Shown: positions 25,014 to 34,640 of the stretch, one piece after another
Layout of the letters: each line of letters starts with the position of its first letter
Position numbering within the stretch: the first letter of the stretch is position 1
Origin: Candidatus Blautia faecipullorum
Lineage (GTDB): Bacteria > Bacillota > Clostridia > Lachnospirales > Lachnospiraceae
Direction: 5' to 3'
Length of the DNA stretch: 64,000 nt
Assembly: GCA_019115125.1 (NCBI GenBank)
Contig: DXEG01000027.1
Span: 1 to 64,000, forward strand
Notes under the pieces: model-generated
What the model was told of the DNA's origin: nothing
Database searches by the model: none
Seen by the model: the letters and a program-made list of their open reading frames with translations, nothing else
Translations under genes and position numbers: made by a program

Positions 25014-26414
25014 TTATCTGTTCAAAAAACGGATACAGTAGTCATAAATACGAAGATAAGTCTCGTTGGAATAATGAAGGCCGTCATAGATGCCCGCATT
25101 GTGACGATTACTGATCCAGCCATATTTCTGAAGATTCGTACAGGTATTGATATAAGTAAAATACCTGTTATTTCCTGAACACAGATACTGATAAATCCTT
25201 CTGTTAAAAAGCGCCACCTGATTTTCCGTCCTGTCTCCGGCGCCATAGCTTCTGATCATGGCGCTGTTCACAGGATTTACCGACATATAATACATAGTGC
25301 AGTTATAATTACTTCTCAGATTGATCGCCAGTCTCTTCATGTATTGGATATATGCGCTGAGATTCTGGTAATCATTTACTCCAAGATTGACCACAACCGC
25401 CTTTTTCATCCGTTTCGGCTGCTTTTTCAGCTCAAGAAGAAGCTGTCTGTATCCGCCGTCGCCAGTCGTCTGCTGCAGCCAGCTCAATCCGCCGCCGCCC
25501 TTATAGATGAATTTCACATTAGAAGGTACCCGGCTTCCAAGGACTTCCTCCATTCCAGCAGTCCTGGAATCGCCTACAAAATATACCATGCCGTACTTTT
25601 CCGGTGTGTTCAGATAAGCAGGCGCCTTATCCCTGCTCTGGGTAAACACCACCATATAATAATTTCCGGACTTTGTAGGAATTTTATCTCCTGCATAATA
25701 TTCCGGCTGAGATGTCTTCCCTCTTGTCCGCGACCATCCCAGACACATGTTTCCGCTGCCCAGATTTACGGAAGGAAATACTGCCGCGGAAGTACCGTTG
25801 GTGGGCAGAACGCGCCACAGGGTGCCGTTCACAGTCCTCAGGTTTACCCCCGTCACTTTCTGCATGACTGCATAAAATTTCATGTTGCCTGTTACCCGTA
25901 TTTTACTGCCTGCATTACTGTAGGTACTGGCATTCGCAGATGTCTTCCAGCCTACGATCTGATAGCTGCTGGTACTGGCAACTCTAGGCAGGGTAATGTA
26001 TTCTCCGGCTATTGCCTCCTGACGGGAGCTAACGTACTCCTTTCCATTAGCTGTCATAAAACGGATATTGTACAGCTTATAGCGATAAAGACAGAATTTT
26101 GTATTTTTCGTAACTCTGAAGTTTGCTCCCGGAAAATATTTCCGGGATGTATCCCCGGATTTCAAAACCCAATAACATTCATAGCCATCCTGCGAAAACT
26201 CAGGAAGCTTGATCCATTCTCCAGATTTTACTACTTTTCCCCAATTACGGTAGGTACTAGTGGAAACCACTCCGCTCGCATTCGCAAAAACGACTCTGCA
26301 TTTCGCTGAATTCACCGGATCTGCTGAAACCTTCCTGCTTCCTCCAAATAAAAACAAAGCTGACAGCATCAGTAAGCATAGCATCCATTTCCATTTGCCT
26401 GCAACCTGTCTCAT
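25014..26414 (-). CDS. Secreted SGNH-type protein with beta-repeat N-terminal region
   Basis: The 466-residue protein has a signal peptide (about 1-31, cleavage near KVSADP). Three or four beta-rich repeats follow (about 35-265) with the pattern of Listeria-Bacteroides/InlB B-type repeats (YNIRFMTANGKEY, GEYITLPRV, YQIVGWKT). The C-terminal domain (about 275-466) looks like an SGNH hydrolase fold: VYFVGDSRTAGMEE carries the GDSxT nucleophile block, VNLGVNDY the GxND-like block, and the end has a DGLHYSNET Asp-x-x-His-like block. The substrate is unknown; acetyl removal from a surface polymer is a reasonable guess. No sortase signal is seen. Confidence 0.75.
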   Translation of the reverse strand: MRQVAGKWKWMLCLLMLSALFLFGGSRKVSADPVNSAKCRVVFANASGVVSTSTYRNWGKVVKSGEWIKLPEFSQDGYECYWVLKSGDTSRKYFPGANFRVTKNTKFCLYRYKLYNIRFMTANGKEYVSSRQEAIAGEYITLPRVASTSSYQIVGWKTSANASTYSNAGSKIRVTGNMKFYAVMQKVTGVNLRTVNGTLWRVLPTNGTSAAVFPSVNLGSGNMCLGWSRTRGKTSQPEYYAGDKIPTKSGNYYMVVFTQSRDKAPAYLNTPEKYGMVYFVGDSRTAGMEEVLGSRVPSNVKFIYKGGGGLSWLQQTTGDGGYRQLLLELKKQPKRMKKAVVVNLGVNDYQNLSAYIQYMKRLAINLRSNYNCTMYYMSVNPVNSAMIRSYGAGDRTENQVALFNRRIYQYLCSGNNRYFTYINTCTNLQKYGWISNRHNAGIYDGLHYSNETYLRIYDYCIRFLNR

Positions 26415-26568
26415 AAAAATATCTAACTCCTTATTTCACTTTTTAGAAACTTAATTATCCCTTATGATTCTTTTTTAATATATCAGCTTTCCCAGGGGAG
26501 TGCAATACAATTTTTATGTGTTTTTCACATTTTCGTCATATTTTCGAAAACTTTATCTTCCTAAATTT

Positions 26569-27867
26569 TTATCTAACTACCTTACGCCCAATAGAATCAT
26601 AGGTAATCCCCGTCCCTCTGAACTGATCAAGAGAATAGCAGTTTCTTCCGTCTAAAACAATCGGTTTTCTCATTAGCTGACGGTATTTCTCAACATCTAG
26701 TTCACGAATCTCCTTCCATTCCGTAAAAATGAAGCAGATATCCGCGTCTTTTAACACATCTTCAATTTTTTCACAATAAGCAATCTCTTTTGGATAATAC
26801 TTTTTGTAATTTTTTACCCCAATAGGATCCCAGGCATAAACCTCTGCCCCTTCATCTAATATAATAGGAATATTTACAAGAGAAGGCGCCTCCCTGAGAT
26901 CGTCCGTATCTGGTTTGAAGGTGAGGCCCAAAACGGCTACTTTCAGCCCATCCATAGATTCATAATATTTTTTGCTTTTCTTGATGAGCCGAAGTTTCTG
27001 GCTGTCGTTTACCTCGATCGCCGCCTTCACTGTTTTCATTTCTTTTTCATAATAGTTGGAAACCCAGTGAAGCGCTTTTGTATCCTTAGGGAAGCAGGAG
27101 CCGCCGTAGCCGATCCCCGCCTTCAGGAACTTGCCGCCGATTCTGCTGTCATAGCCCATTCCCTCGGCCACATCCTCAATATTTGCCCCAAGCATCTCAC
27201 AGAGATTGGCAATTTCATTAATATAGGAAATTTTCAAAGCAAGAAAATCATTGGAGGCATATTTGATCATTTCCGCGCTTCTTCTGTCTGTGATCACAAA
27301 AGGCTGGTGGAAATTCTCATACACTTTCATCATAGTCTCCCGGGCGCGGTCTGACTCTACGCCGATCACAATTCTTGCCGCGTGAAGCGTATCTTTCACT
27401 GCCGTTCCCTGAGAAAGGAATTCAGGATTGGAAGCGATCTCCACCCATACGTCCTCCTTCAGAGAATCCTTCAGCCTCTTTTCCAGCTTATCGTTGGTTC
27501 CTATGGGAACTGTAGATTTGATAACAACCACGCAGTCTCTCTTTACACTCTGGGCGATCTGATCCACTACCTGGTTCACATAGCTCAGATTCGCAGAGCC
27601 GTCTTTCTTCTCCGGCGTACCCACGCCTACGAAGATAACCTCCGCATCCTCATAGGCAGACTGATAATCCGTAGTAAAGGAAAGTCTTTCCATATTATCA
27701 CGCATCAGTTCTTCCAGTCCCGGCTCATAAATCGGAGAAATCCCTTTGCGCATGGTCTCAATCTTCTGAGGATCCACGTCCACACAAGTCACCTGATGTC
27801 CGGCGTTCGCCAGCGCGACTCCTGTCACAAGTCCTACATATCCTGTTCCTGCTACCGCTATCTTCAT
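26569..27867 (-). CDS. UDP-glucose/UDP-hexose 6-dehydrogenase
   Basis: The 432-residue protein has the N-terminal Rossmann motif VAGTGYVGLVTGVALA, the central SNPEFLSQGTAVKDTL and the catalytic-Cys loop GIGYGGSCFPKDT, and a C-terminal FKPDTDDLREAPS. These mark the UDP-glucose/GDP-mannose dehydrogenase family, most likely Ugd/TuaD making UDP-glucuronate. The start is the ATG at 27867, 8 nt after AAGG, rather than an in-frame upstream start. It is the last gene of the surface polysaccharide cluster. Confidence 0.92.
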   Translation of the reverse strand: MKIAVAGTGYVGLVTGVALANAGHQVTCVDVDPQKIETMRKGISPIYEPGLEELMRDNMERLSFTTDYQSAYEDAEVIFVGVGTPEKKDGSANLSYVNQVVDQIAQSVKRDCVVVIKSTVPIGTNDKLEKRLKDSLKEDVWVEIASNPEFLSQGTAVKDTLHAARIVIGVESDRARETMMKVYENFHQPFVITDRRSAEMIKYASNDFLALKISYINEIANLCEMLGANIEDVAEGMGYDSRIGGKFLKAGIGYGGSCFPKDTKALHWVSNYYEKEMKTVKAAIEVNDSQKLRLIKKSKKYYESMDGLKVAVLGLTFKPDTDDLREAPSLVNIPIILDEGAEVYAWDPIGVKNYKKYYPKEIAYCEKIEDVLKDADICFIFTEWKEIRELDVEKYRQLMRKPIVLDGRNCYSLDQFRGTGITYDSIGRKVVR

Positions 27868-27985
27868 TCTCTTCACCTTCCCGTATGACATAACGTAATA
27901 TAATCTCTATATTTTATCAATGTTAAAATATATCACAGGAAATATTTTCCTGTCAAATATGTTCTGCTGCATTTCGCGGTTCAGC

Positions 27986-28948
27986 TTACATTGTGCATAA
28001 AAACTTTAAACTTTCTGATGTTACCATAAATGTATCTTTGTTTCCCCTGTACACACCTGTACAAAAACTGATGGCATTATTTTTTAAAATTGTCTTCAAT
28101 ATTTCAATCATATTCCGCTCTGCCTCGCGATTATAGTCATCCAGAAGGATTACAAAATCCTTATTCAAACATTCCGGCAGAAGCTGAAGCACATCCATAC
28201 GGGAATAGGTCAAAGTATTCCCGCCAAAGGGGGCGTCAATAGAAATAAGATCAAACTTTTTTCCACGAAATTCATCCAAAAATCCCATATATACTGTAGT
28301 CGGTTCTGTCTCATAAAAAGATTTTTTTCCGAGCTCCAGCTTTATGACTTCCGAGTTCTCACTTAAATGAAAATCTCGGTTAAAAATTTCTATCCAATCC
28401 TGATCATGCTCCACTACAAAATGTCGGCAGTCTTTTTCGTATTCCGCATACTGACCGATCATACGCGTCGTTTGTCCCAATCCCAGCTCCAGAATGTTCA
28501 TCGGATGCATCTCATTTAAAGTTCGGTACAGAACATACAAAAACGGATATCCAGCCGCCCACCGCCCAGGATAAAACTGCTTTCTTTTCAGCCATGTGCT
28601 CTCAAGGATCGCATCATGGAAAACTTCAGCCCATACCGCCTCATTAGACGCGCGAAGGATCGCCCGCTCCTGCTTGTCAACGGTTTTAAAATTTTCCATC
28701 ATACTGCCGAGACATTTTTCAATATCTTTTACTCTATTTTCCAATTCTTTCAGAATCTGCTGCTGATGTACTATCTCATTTTTCAGTTCTGACTGCCCGC
28801 TTTTTGCATCTTTTTTCATTCCGCCTATTTTTTTCTCAACAGACGAAACATGACTCTGCACTGTCTGTATCTGCTTTTTTAAGGCTTCCGTCTTTTCATT
28901 CACCTGATTCTTAGATGAAGGCATTACCCTTCCATACAACTCCCCCAT
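27986..28948 (-). CDS. Coiled-coil, methyltransferase-like protein
   Basis: The 320-residue protein begins with a long helical coiled coil (about 10-95). The C-terminal part resembles a class I SAM-dependent fold: ILELGLGQTTRMIGQYAE (motif I-like, about 160), HFVVEHDQDWIEIF (acidic residue after strand 2) and FDLISIDAPFGG, VILLDDYNR. The family recurs in capsule and LPS clusters but the substrate is unknown. The start is taken at 28948 after AAAGGAG; an upstream in-frame start would add 14 lysine-rich residues. It follows a membrane acyltransferase gene by 54 nt. Confidence 0.65.
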   Translation of the reverse strand: MGELYGRVMPSSKNQVNEKTEALKKQIQTVQSHVSSVEKKIGGMKKDAKSGQSELKNEIVHQQQILKELENRVKDIEKCLGSMMENFKTVDKQERAILRASNEAVWAEVFHDAILESTWLKRKQFYPGRWAAGYPFLYVLYRTLNEMHPMNILELGLGQTTRMIGQYAEYEKDCRHFVVEHDQDWIEIFNRDFHLSENSEVIKLELGKKSFYETEPTTVYMGFLDEFRGKKFDLISIDAPFGGNTLTYSRMDVLQLLPECLNKDFVILLDDYNREAERNMIEILKTILKNNAISFCTGVYRGNKDTFMVTSESLKFLCTM

Positions 28949-29002
28949 AAAGGCTCCTTTCTTTTTGGATATTTTTTTTAATAAAATCACCTGTTATTTT
29001 GT

Positions 29003-30088
29003 CTATTTGGTATATAAAATATATTTTCCTATTTTAGGTATATGATTTATCAGATAGGCAACCGGAAAGCTGCAGCCTGCAACCAGCAAATACAACAGCA
29101 GAACCTTCGTTGGCCTGCTTGTTGGCAAGGCAAGAACCGGTGTCATAAACAATCTTCTGAATATGTTATGAATCAGGTAAACGGCAAAAGAATAATTTGC
29201 TATAAAACGAACAACCTTATAGCATAATACTCTTTTCATTCCTGAAAAAATTTCGAATACTGCCAAAGCGCCCAGACATAAGCCTGGGAATGTATACCAT
29301 AATTTATACGTAAATCCTGCATAAAACGCCCAAAGCTGAAAAATAACCGTAATTCCCAAACACACCGTCATAGCTGCGGCGCACATATTATTTTTATATT
29401 TCTGAAACCATCCCTTTTTCACCAGATAGCCAAGAATAAAATAAATCCCATATGTACCGCCGCTGAATCCAAAAGAAAATTGTAAACTTAAGCTATGTTT
29501 TATCCCCAATATCCCATATACAGCTGCCACAGCAGGATAGATAAAGGCAAATCCCCCGTAAATGATCAACGGCCACCTCAGCAGTTTGATATCTGTCGCC
29601 CGCAAAGCATTTGCAGCTACTGGAACCAAAAGGTATATCCCAAGAATCATCGGCATATACCACAAATGACTGGAGCTGTTTTCCCGAATAAAAAACATTT
29701 CTTCCAACAGCACCCCGAGGTTCAATGAACGATCCCCGTAAACACTCAAAAAAACCCTGTAAACAACAATCCATATCTCCGTACATACGAAAAGATGCAG
29801 CCATTTATTTTTCCAAAATCCCAGGCATTGCTCATAAGTATATTCCCGGTCTAAAAGCAAATAACCTGAAATCATCAGAAAAAAAGGCACCCCCAATCTT
29901 CCTACAGTGAAACAAATGACCGCAAATACTTCCGATACCGGAAAAATGTCCGACATATGGACGGCATCAATCTCATAAACTGCCTCCGTACAATGGCACA
30001 AAATCACACAAAGAACCGCCAGCGCCCTGATACCGTCAATCCATTTTATCCTTTCTTTATTCGGCAGCTCTGTATCCCTACTCTTCAA
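29003..30088 (-). CDS. Acyltransferase family 3 membrane protein
   Basis: The 361-residue protein has about ten hydrophobic helices and the family 3 N-terminal signature WIDGIRALAVLCVILCHC, where the His is catalytic in homologues, with FFLMISGYLLL in the third helix. Such proteins transfer acetyl or succinyl groups to surface glycans. It appears to start at TTG (30088), about 11 nt after AAAGGAAG. It lies between a glycosyltransferase and the methyltransferase-like gene. Confidence 0.85.
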   Translation of the reverse strand: MKSRDTELPNKERIKWIDGIRALAVLCVILCHCTEAVYEIDAVHMSDIFPVSEVFAVICFTVGRLGVPFFLMISGYLLLDREYTYEQCLGFWKNKWLHLFVCTEIWIVVYRVFLSVYGDRSLNLGVLLEEMFFIRENSSSHLWYMPMILGIYLLVPVAANALRATDIKLLRWPLIIYGGFAFIYPAVAAVYGILGIKHSLSLQFSFGFSGGTYGIYFILGYLVKKGWFQKYKNNMCAAAMTVCLGITVIFQLWAFYAGFTYKLWYTFPGLCLGALAVFEIFSGMKRVLCYKVVRFIANYSFAVYLIHNIFRRLFMTPVLALPTSRPTKVLLLYLLVAGCSFPVAYLINHIPKIGKYILYTK

Positions 30089-30108
30089 AACACAAATTTC
30101 TTCCTTTG

Positions 30109-31068
30109 TCAGATTTTCTCGTTTGTAAGCTGAATATACTGTTGATATTCTGATTTTATATAAAAATAATTTTCATTCCTGCCCGTAATTCCAAGCTCAC
30201 GGAACCATTCCTTTAACAGCTTTTCCTTTAAAAGTGTCTTTGTTGGTTCTGCAAGGGTATTTAAATTCCACAGACTGAAATGAAGAGCATAGTTAATATA
30301 ATCTCTCTCCACTTCTTCATAAATACCCTCATTTTTCAGACGCTTTTTCAAAGCTGTCAGCGCGTCATAAAAGCATCCCCAGGATTTTTCGCGGGTCTTT
30401 GAAAGAGAATCCTTTGCGTCTCTTCTCTGATGAGCCAGGATATCATCTATAACTGCAATCCTTTTTGCCAGTACCACCGCGCTGAAAACAAAAAGAAGAT
30501 CATTGCTGGTTCTCTGCTCCTGAAAAGCAAGATTTTTTTCTTCAACAAAGGATTTTAAAAACAGTTTATCCCATGCCCAGCCTACAAAAACTTTAAAAAT
30601 ATTATCTGTCATCTGCCTGTGGTTAAAAGGCGCATAGGGAGGAACCTCCCGCATCCGCAAAGTCCACAGCATTGGCTGAAATTCTTCTTTTTCTGTTAAA
30701 TACTGATCCGAGCGGAAGACTACCAATTCTGCCTGATATTGTTCTGCCTGACAATACGCTTTTTCCAGCATATCTGTTTCAAAAAAATCATCACTATCCA
30801 AAAAAGAAAGATATTTCCCGCCGGCATACTGCATACCAAGATTGCGGGCCGCCCCGGCCCCGGCATTTTTCTGATGAAAAACCTTGATTCTCCGATCCTT
30901 TTTTGCATATTCATCCAATATTTGCGCGGAGCTGTCAGTCGAGCCATCATCCACGCAGATGATCTCGATTTCTCTGAGAGTCTGACCTGTTATCGTATCC
31001 AGACATTTTCTCAGGTAGTTTTCCACATTATAAACTGGAAGAATTACCGAAACTTTTTTACTTGCCAT
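30109..31068 (-). CDS. Family 2 glycosyltransferase
   Basis: The 319-residue protein has a GT-A domain with VSVILPVYNVENYLRKCLDT, the nucleotide-binding VDDGSTDSS and the metal-binding FLDSDDFFE. The C-terminal half (about 200-319) is helical, of the type seen in capsule glycosyltransferases such as EpsJ-like enzymes. Sugar donor and acceptor cannot be read from sequence. Start at 31068 after AAGGTG. Confidence 0.88.
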   Translation of the reverse strand: MASKKVSVILPVYNVENYLRKCLDTITGQTLREIEIICVDDGSTDSSAQILDEYAKKDRRIKVFHQKNAGAGAARNLGMQYAGGKYLSFLDSDDFFETDMLEKAYCQAEQYQAELVVFRSDQYLTEKEEFQPMLWTLRMREVPPYAPFNHRQMTDNIFKVFVGWAWDKLFLKSFVEEKNLAFQEQRTSNDLLFVFSAVVLAKRIAVIDDILAHQRRDAKDSLSKTREKSWGCFYDALTALKKRLKNEGIYEEVERDYINYALHFSLWNLNTLAEPTKTLLKEKLLKEWFRELGITGRNENYFYIKSEYQQYIQLTNEKI

Positions 31069-31078
31069 AATCTGCACC

Positions 31079-32221
31079 TTAATCGTTTTTAATCAGCTTT
31101 TTTACCTGTTTCTTTACTGCAATAGGCAGAAACATAATTGCTTTTCCTATACGGAATGTCGTGGAACTCCGTACCTCATCCACTTCTTTTTCCAATTTCT
31201 CGACTTTTCTTTCAAGAATACGTTCATTCTTGCTCTGAAGGCAGAACTTCGTGTAATAGCCTACGGGATCCTTGATCATAAACATCAGATTCTCCCATTC
31301 CTGTCCGCGGAACACCTCAGGCGCCAGTTCTCCTTTGTCTCTGGCTCTTTTAAATTCACGGCTTATCCTTTCCACATATTCTTTTTTAAATTCATCCCCA
31401 ATACGTCCCAAAGTGAAGTTATAGTTATGGAATTTTTTCAGGGAATACATATATTTGAAATTTTCCCAGACCTCTGGCTCTGCCATAAGTATTTCCCGAA
31501 TATAGTCATACTCCACATTCATACAGTACACCTTTTCTTTGTTATTTACAGAAGAATTCGGGTTATCTCTGCGGTTCATATAGTAGGGTCTGTCAATAAT
31601 CATTGCCCGTTTCGCGCGAATAAAAGTCTGGAAAAAAAAGCCGTTGTCCTGGAAAGACGCTCCCGGAGTCTCATTATGACGGATATGATGTTTTTCCAGA
31701 AACTCTCTTCTATATATTCCGCTCCATGTATTCATGATAAAGCGAATGGACTCGGGTTCGCTGCTGGCATCAAAAACCTTTCCATACCAGGTGTTTGTTT
31801 TATCCAGATGATTATACACAAGGGACATATTTCCGGTTTCCATATCTCTGGTAAAACGATAAAAGTCCGCTTTTATCATATCGAGATCATGCTCTTTTGC
31901 CGTATTGTACAAATCTTCATACATGGATAAGGGAACAAAATCATCGGGTTCCACAATCCCGATATACTCGCCAGTGGCCTTATCCAGACCTATATTCATT
32001 GCTTTGCCGTATCCGCCGTTTTCCTTATCGATAATAACGAATCGAGGATCCCCCTCCGCATACTTTTTGATAATGGAAAGCGAATGATCTGTGGATCCGT
32101 CATTTACACAGATAATCTCAATATCCTGTAATGTCTGACGTTTCACACTTTCCAGACATTCGTCCAGATACATTTCGACATTATATGTTGGTATAATTAT
32201 AGATACTTTCGCGGAAGTCAT
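31079..32221 (-). CDS. Family 2 glycosyltransferase
   Basis: The 380-residue protein has VSIIIPTYNVEMYLDECLES, VNDGSTDHS and VEPDDFVPLSMYED as its GT-A donor and metal motifs, a charged C-terminal coiled coil (about 320-355) and a basic tail predicted to sit at the membrane. It overlaps glf by 4 nt (ATGA), so translation is coupled and a role in galactofuranose-containing glycan synthesis is plausible but not proven. Confidence 0.88.
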   Translation of the reverse strand: MTSAKVSIIIPTYNVEMYLDECLESVKRQTLQDIEIICVNDGSTDHSLSIIKKYAEGDPRFVIIDKENGGYGKAMNIGLDKATGEYIGIVEPDDFVPLSMYEDLYNTAKEHDLDMIKADFYRFTRDMETGNMSLVYNHLDKTNTWYGKVFDASSEPESIRFIMNTWSGIYRREFLEKHHIRHNETPGASFQDNGFFFQTFIRAKRAMIIDRPYYMNRRDNPNSSVNNKEKVYCMNVEYDYIREILMAEPEVWENFKYMYSLKKFHNYNFTLGRIGDEFKKEYVERISREFKRARDKGELAPEVFRGQEWENLMFMIKDPVGYYTKFCLQSKNERILERKVEKLEKEVDEVRSSTTFRIGKAIMFLPIAVKKQVKKLIKND

Positions 32222-33348
32222 CTATTTTCCTCCTTATCACCAGATTTTGTCAGTTCTCTATCCACTGCCTCCAAAGAAGCCGCAATAACCTTATCCATAT
32301 CATAATACCGGTAAGCGCCCAGTCTTCCTCCGAAGATCACATTTTCACTTTTTGCTGCCAGTTCACGGTATTTCGCAGCAGCTTTTTCATTTTTTTCATC
32401 ATTTACCGGATAATAAGGCTCCTGACCCAACTCCCATTCACTGGAATATTCCCTGGAAATCACTGTTACCGGCTGTTTGCCAAACTCAAAATGTTTGTGT
32501 TCAATAATACGGGTATACGGAATGTCTCTGTCAGTATAATTCACTACAGCATTCCCCTGATAGTTTTCTATATTAAGCTTTTCTGTTTCAAAACGTACGG
32601 ACCGATACTGCAAAATTCCATATTTATAATCAAAATACTTATCCAGCATTCCTGTGTAAACCACTTTTTCAGCAATGTCCGCATTTTCTCTATGATATTC
32701 AAAATAATCTGTATTAAGAAGGATATCGGAATCCTTCAGCATTTTTTCTACAATTCCAGTATAACCGCCTACCGGAATTCCCTGATATCTATCGTTAAAG
32801 TAATTATTGTCATATACAAAACGCAGAGGAAGACGTCTGATAATAAATGCAGGAAGATCTTTGCAGTCTCTCCCCCACTGCTTTTCCGTATAGCCTTTTA
32901 CAAGCTTTTCATATACAGATCTTCCCACAAGGGAAAGCGCCTGCTCCTCCAGATTTTTCGGATCTTTAATCCCCAGCTCGGCAATCTCTTCCCGTATCTT
33001 TCTCTTTGCCTCTTCCGGGGTTCTGACATGAAACATTTTACTGAAAGTATTCATGTTAAACGGAAGATTGTATACCTCGTCCTTGTAGACCGCCACAGGT
33101 GAATTTACATAATTATTAAACTCCGCAAACTGATTCACATACTCCCATATGTTTTTATCAGAGGTATGAAAAATATGCGCGCCATATTTATGCACCTGAA
33201 TTCCGTCCACATTTTCTGTATAAATATTTCCGCCAATATGATCTCTTCTGTCGATCACAAGACAGGTTTTTCCCCTTTTTGTCATTTCATGTGCAAAAAC
33301 CGCCCCGAACAGACCGGCTCCCACAATCAGATAATTATATGGTTTCAT
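32218..33348 (-). CDS. glf: UDP-galactopyranose mutase
   Basis: The 376-residue flavoprotein has the N-terminal FAD motif YLIVGAGLFGAVFAHEM, VIDRRDHIGGN, KYGAHIFHTS and PVGGYTGIVEKM, with C-terminal RLGAYRYYDMD. All are diagnostic for Glf, which converts UDP-galactopyranose into UDP-galactofuranose. It implies that the surface polymer made by this cluster contains galactofuranose. It sits between two glycosyltransferase genes. Confidence 0.96.
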   Translation of the reverse strand: MKPYNYLIVGAGLFGAVFAHEMTKRGKTCLVIDRRDHIGGNIYTENVDGIQVHKYGAHIFHTSDKNIWEYVNQFAEFNNYVNSPVAVYKDEVYNLPFNMNTFSKMFHVRTPEEAKRKIREEIAELGIKDPKNLEEQALSLVGRSVYEKLVKGYTEKQWGRDCKDLPAFIIRRLPLRFVYDNNYFNDRYQGIPVGGYTGIVEKMLKDSDILLNTDYFEYHRENADIAEKVVYTGMLDKYFDYKYGILQYRSVRFETEKLNIENYQGNAVVNYTDRDIPYTRIIEHKHFEFGKQPVTVISREYSSEWELGQEPYYPVNDEKNEKAAAKYRELAAKSENVIFGGRLGAYRYYDMDKVIAASLEAVDRELTKSGDKEENR

Positions 33349-33373
33349 TTGTTTATCTCCTCATATTCACATG

Positions 33374-34543
33374 TTAATCACTGTTTTTTAAAACCTTTTT
33401 TATTTTTCTCGGCACTGAAAGAAGCGTTTTTCCCGTTTTAAATGTAATACTGTCCTTTACATCCTTTATATCTTTTTCTGCTTTTTTCGCCCTTTTTACC
33501 CAATAAGATTTTTCCTGCCTCAGCTTCATGATTTGCAGAAACAAATACTGCTGGACATCATATTGCTTCATATCCATGTAAATTGCGTATTTTTTTTCAT
33601 TGTAAGTATAACAATCTTCTTTTTTGAAATCATCAAGTCCAAATTCGCTGAAGATTTCGGTCTTAAGCCTATTATATACCTCAGAGAATGTCTCTGACGT
33701 TTTCAGCGAGCACAAGTTGTAGATACTGACTCCAAAAACCATATTTTTAAAACTTTTCTCGACCTCATCATAGATTTCCCGCCGTTTCAGTTCCTGATAT
33801 AAAGACTGCAGGGCTTCATACCAATCCCAGGGAGTTTTTGCGTTATTCGCCTGAAGGCTTTCTCCGGACTGACGGTAATTTACAAACACCTTAGGCAGAA
33901 TTGTAATTCTCTTCGCCAAGGCAAGGGCCATAAAAATAAAATAAACATCATTGCTTCTATGCAGAGCCATAAACTGGAGATTATTCTGCTCTATCAGCGT
34001 TTTTCTGATCAGCTTGCTCCAGGGACATCCTGTCGTGATATTAAAAATATACGGTGAAGTTTTCCCTTCAAAAGGAATCTCCTGCGGAAAGTAATCTTTC
34101 TGCAGAATGTAGTCGATTTCTTTATAAATTTTGGTCTTCTCATTGTACAGCCTTGCGTCAAACAAACAAATATCTGCCTGATCTGCTTTTGCTTTCGCCA
34201 GGCTTTCTTTCAGCATATCCTTCTCAAAAAAGTCATCGCCATCCAGAAAAAGACAATATTCTCCCCTGGCATATTTCATGCCCTCGTTCCTCATAACGCC
34301 GGCTTTTCCGCAGTGAGGCCGCTCTATCAGCCGGATTCTTTCATCAGAAGACATGTATTCTTTTATAATATCCGCCGTTCTGTCATCAGAACCATCATCC
34401 ACGCAGATAATCTCAAACAAAGAATACGACTGATTCAGCAGACTTTCCAGGCATTGGCCGATATATTTTTCTACATTGAATACAGGAATAATGACAGAAA
34501 CAGCCGGCTCCGCTGATTTCTGTACAGCATCTGCCTGTCCCAT
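33374..34543 (-). CDS. Family 2 glycosyltransferase
   Basis: The 389-residue protein has a GT-A domain with VSVIIPVFNVEKYIGQCLES, VDDGSDDRT and FLDGDDFFEKDML. The C-terminal region contains a charged helix and the tail FKTGKTLLSVPRKIKKVLK, similar to the tail of the enzyme encoded at 31079, suggesting a common membrane-association element. It lies upstream of glf. Confidence 0.88.
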   Translation of the reverse strand: MGQADAVQKSAEPAVSVIIPVFNVEKYIGQCLESLLNQSYSLFEIICVDDGSDDRTADIIKEYMSSDERIRLIERPHCGKAGVMRNEGMKYARGEYCLFLDGDDFFEKDMLKESLAKAKADQADICLFDARLYNEKTKIYKEIDYILQKDYFPQEIPFEGKTSPYIFNITTGCPWSKLIRKTLIEQNNLQFMALHRSNDVYFIFMALALAKRITILPKVFVNYRQSGESLQANNAKTPWDWYEALQSLYQELKRREIYDEVEKSFKNMVFGVSIYNLCSLKTSETFSEVYNRLKTEIFSEFGLDDFKKEDCYTYNEKKYAIYMDMKQYDVQQYLFLQIMKLRQEKSYWVKRAKKAEKDIKDVKDSITFKTGKTLLSVPRKIKKVLKNSD

Positions 34544-34640
34544 ATTTTTTCTCCTTTGGCTAAATTTTCATCTTTTCGTAGTATAGCATAGAACAGGGAG
34601 ATTGGCAAATACAAGGCCGCCCTGCACTTCAGGAATAACA

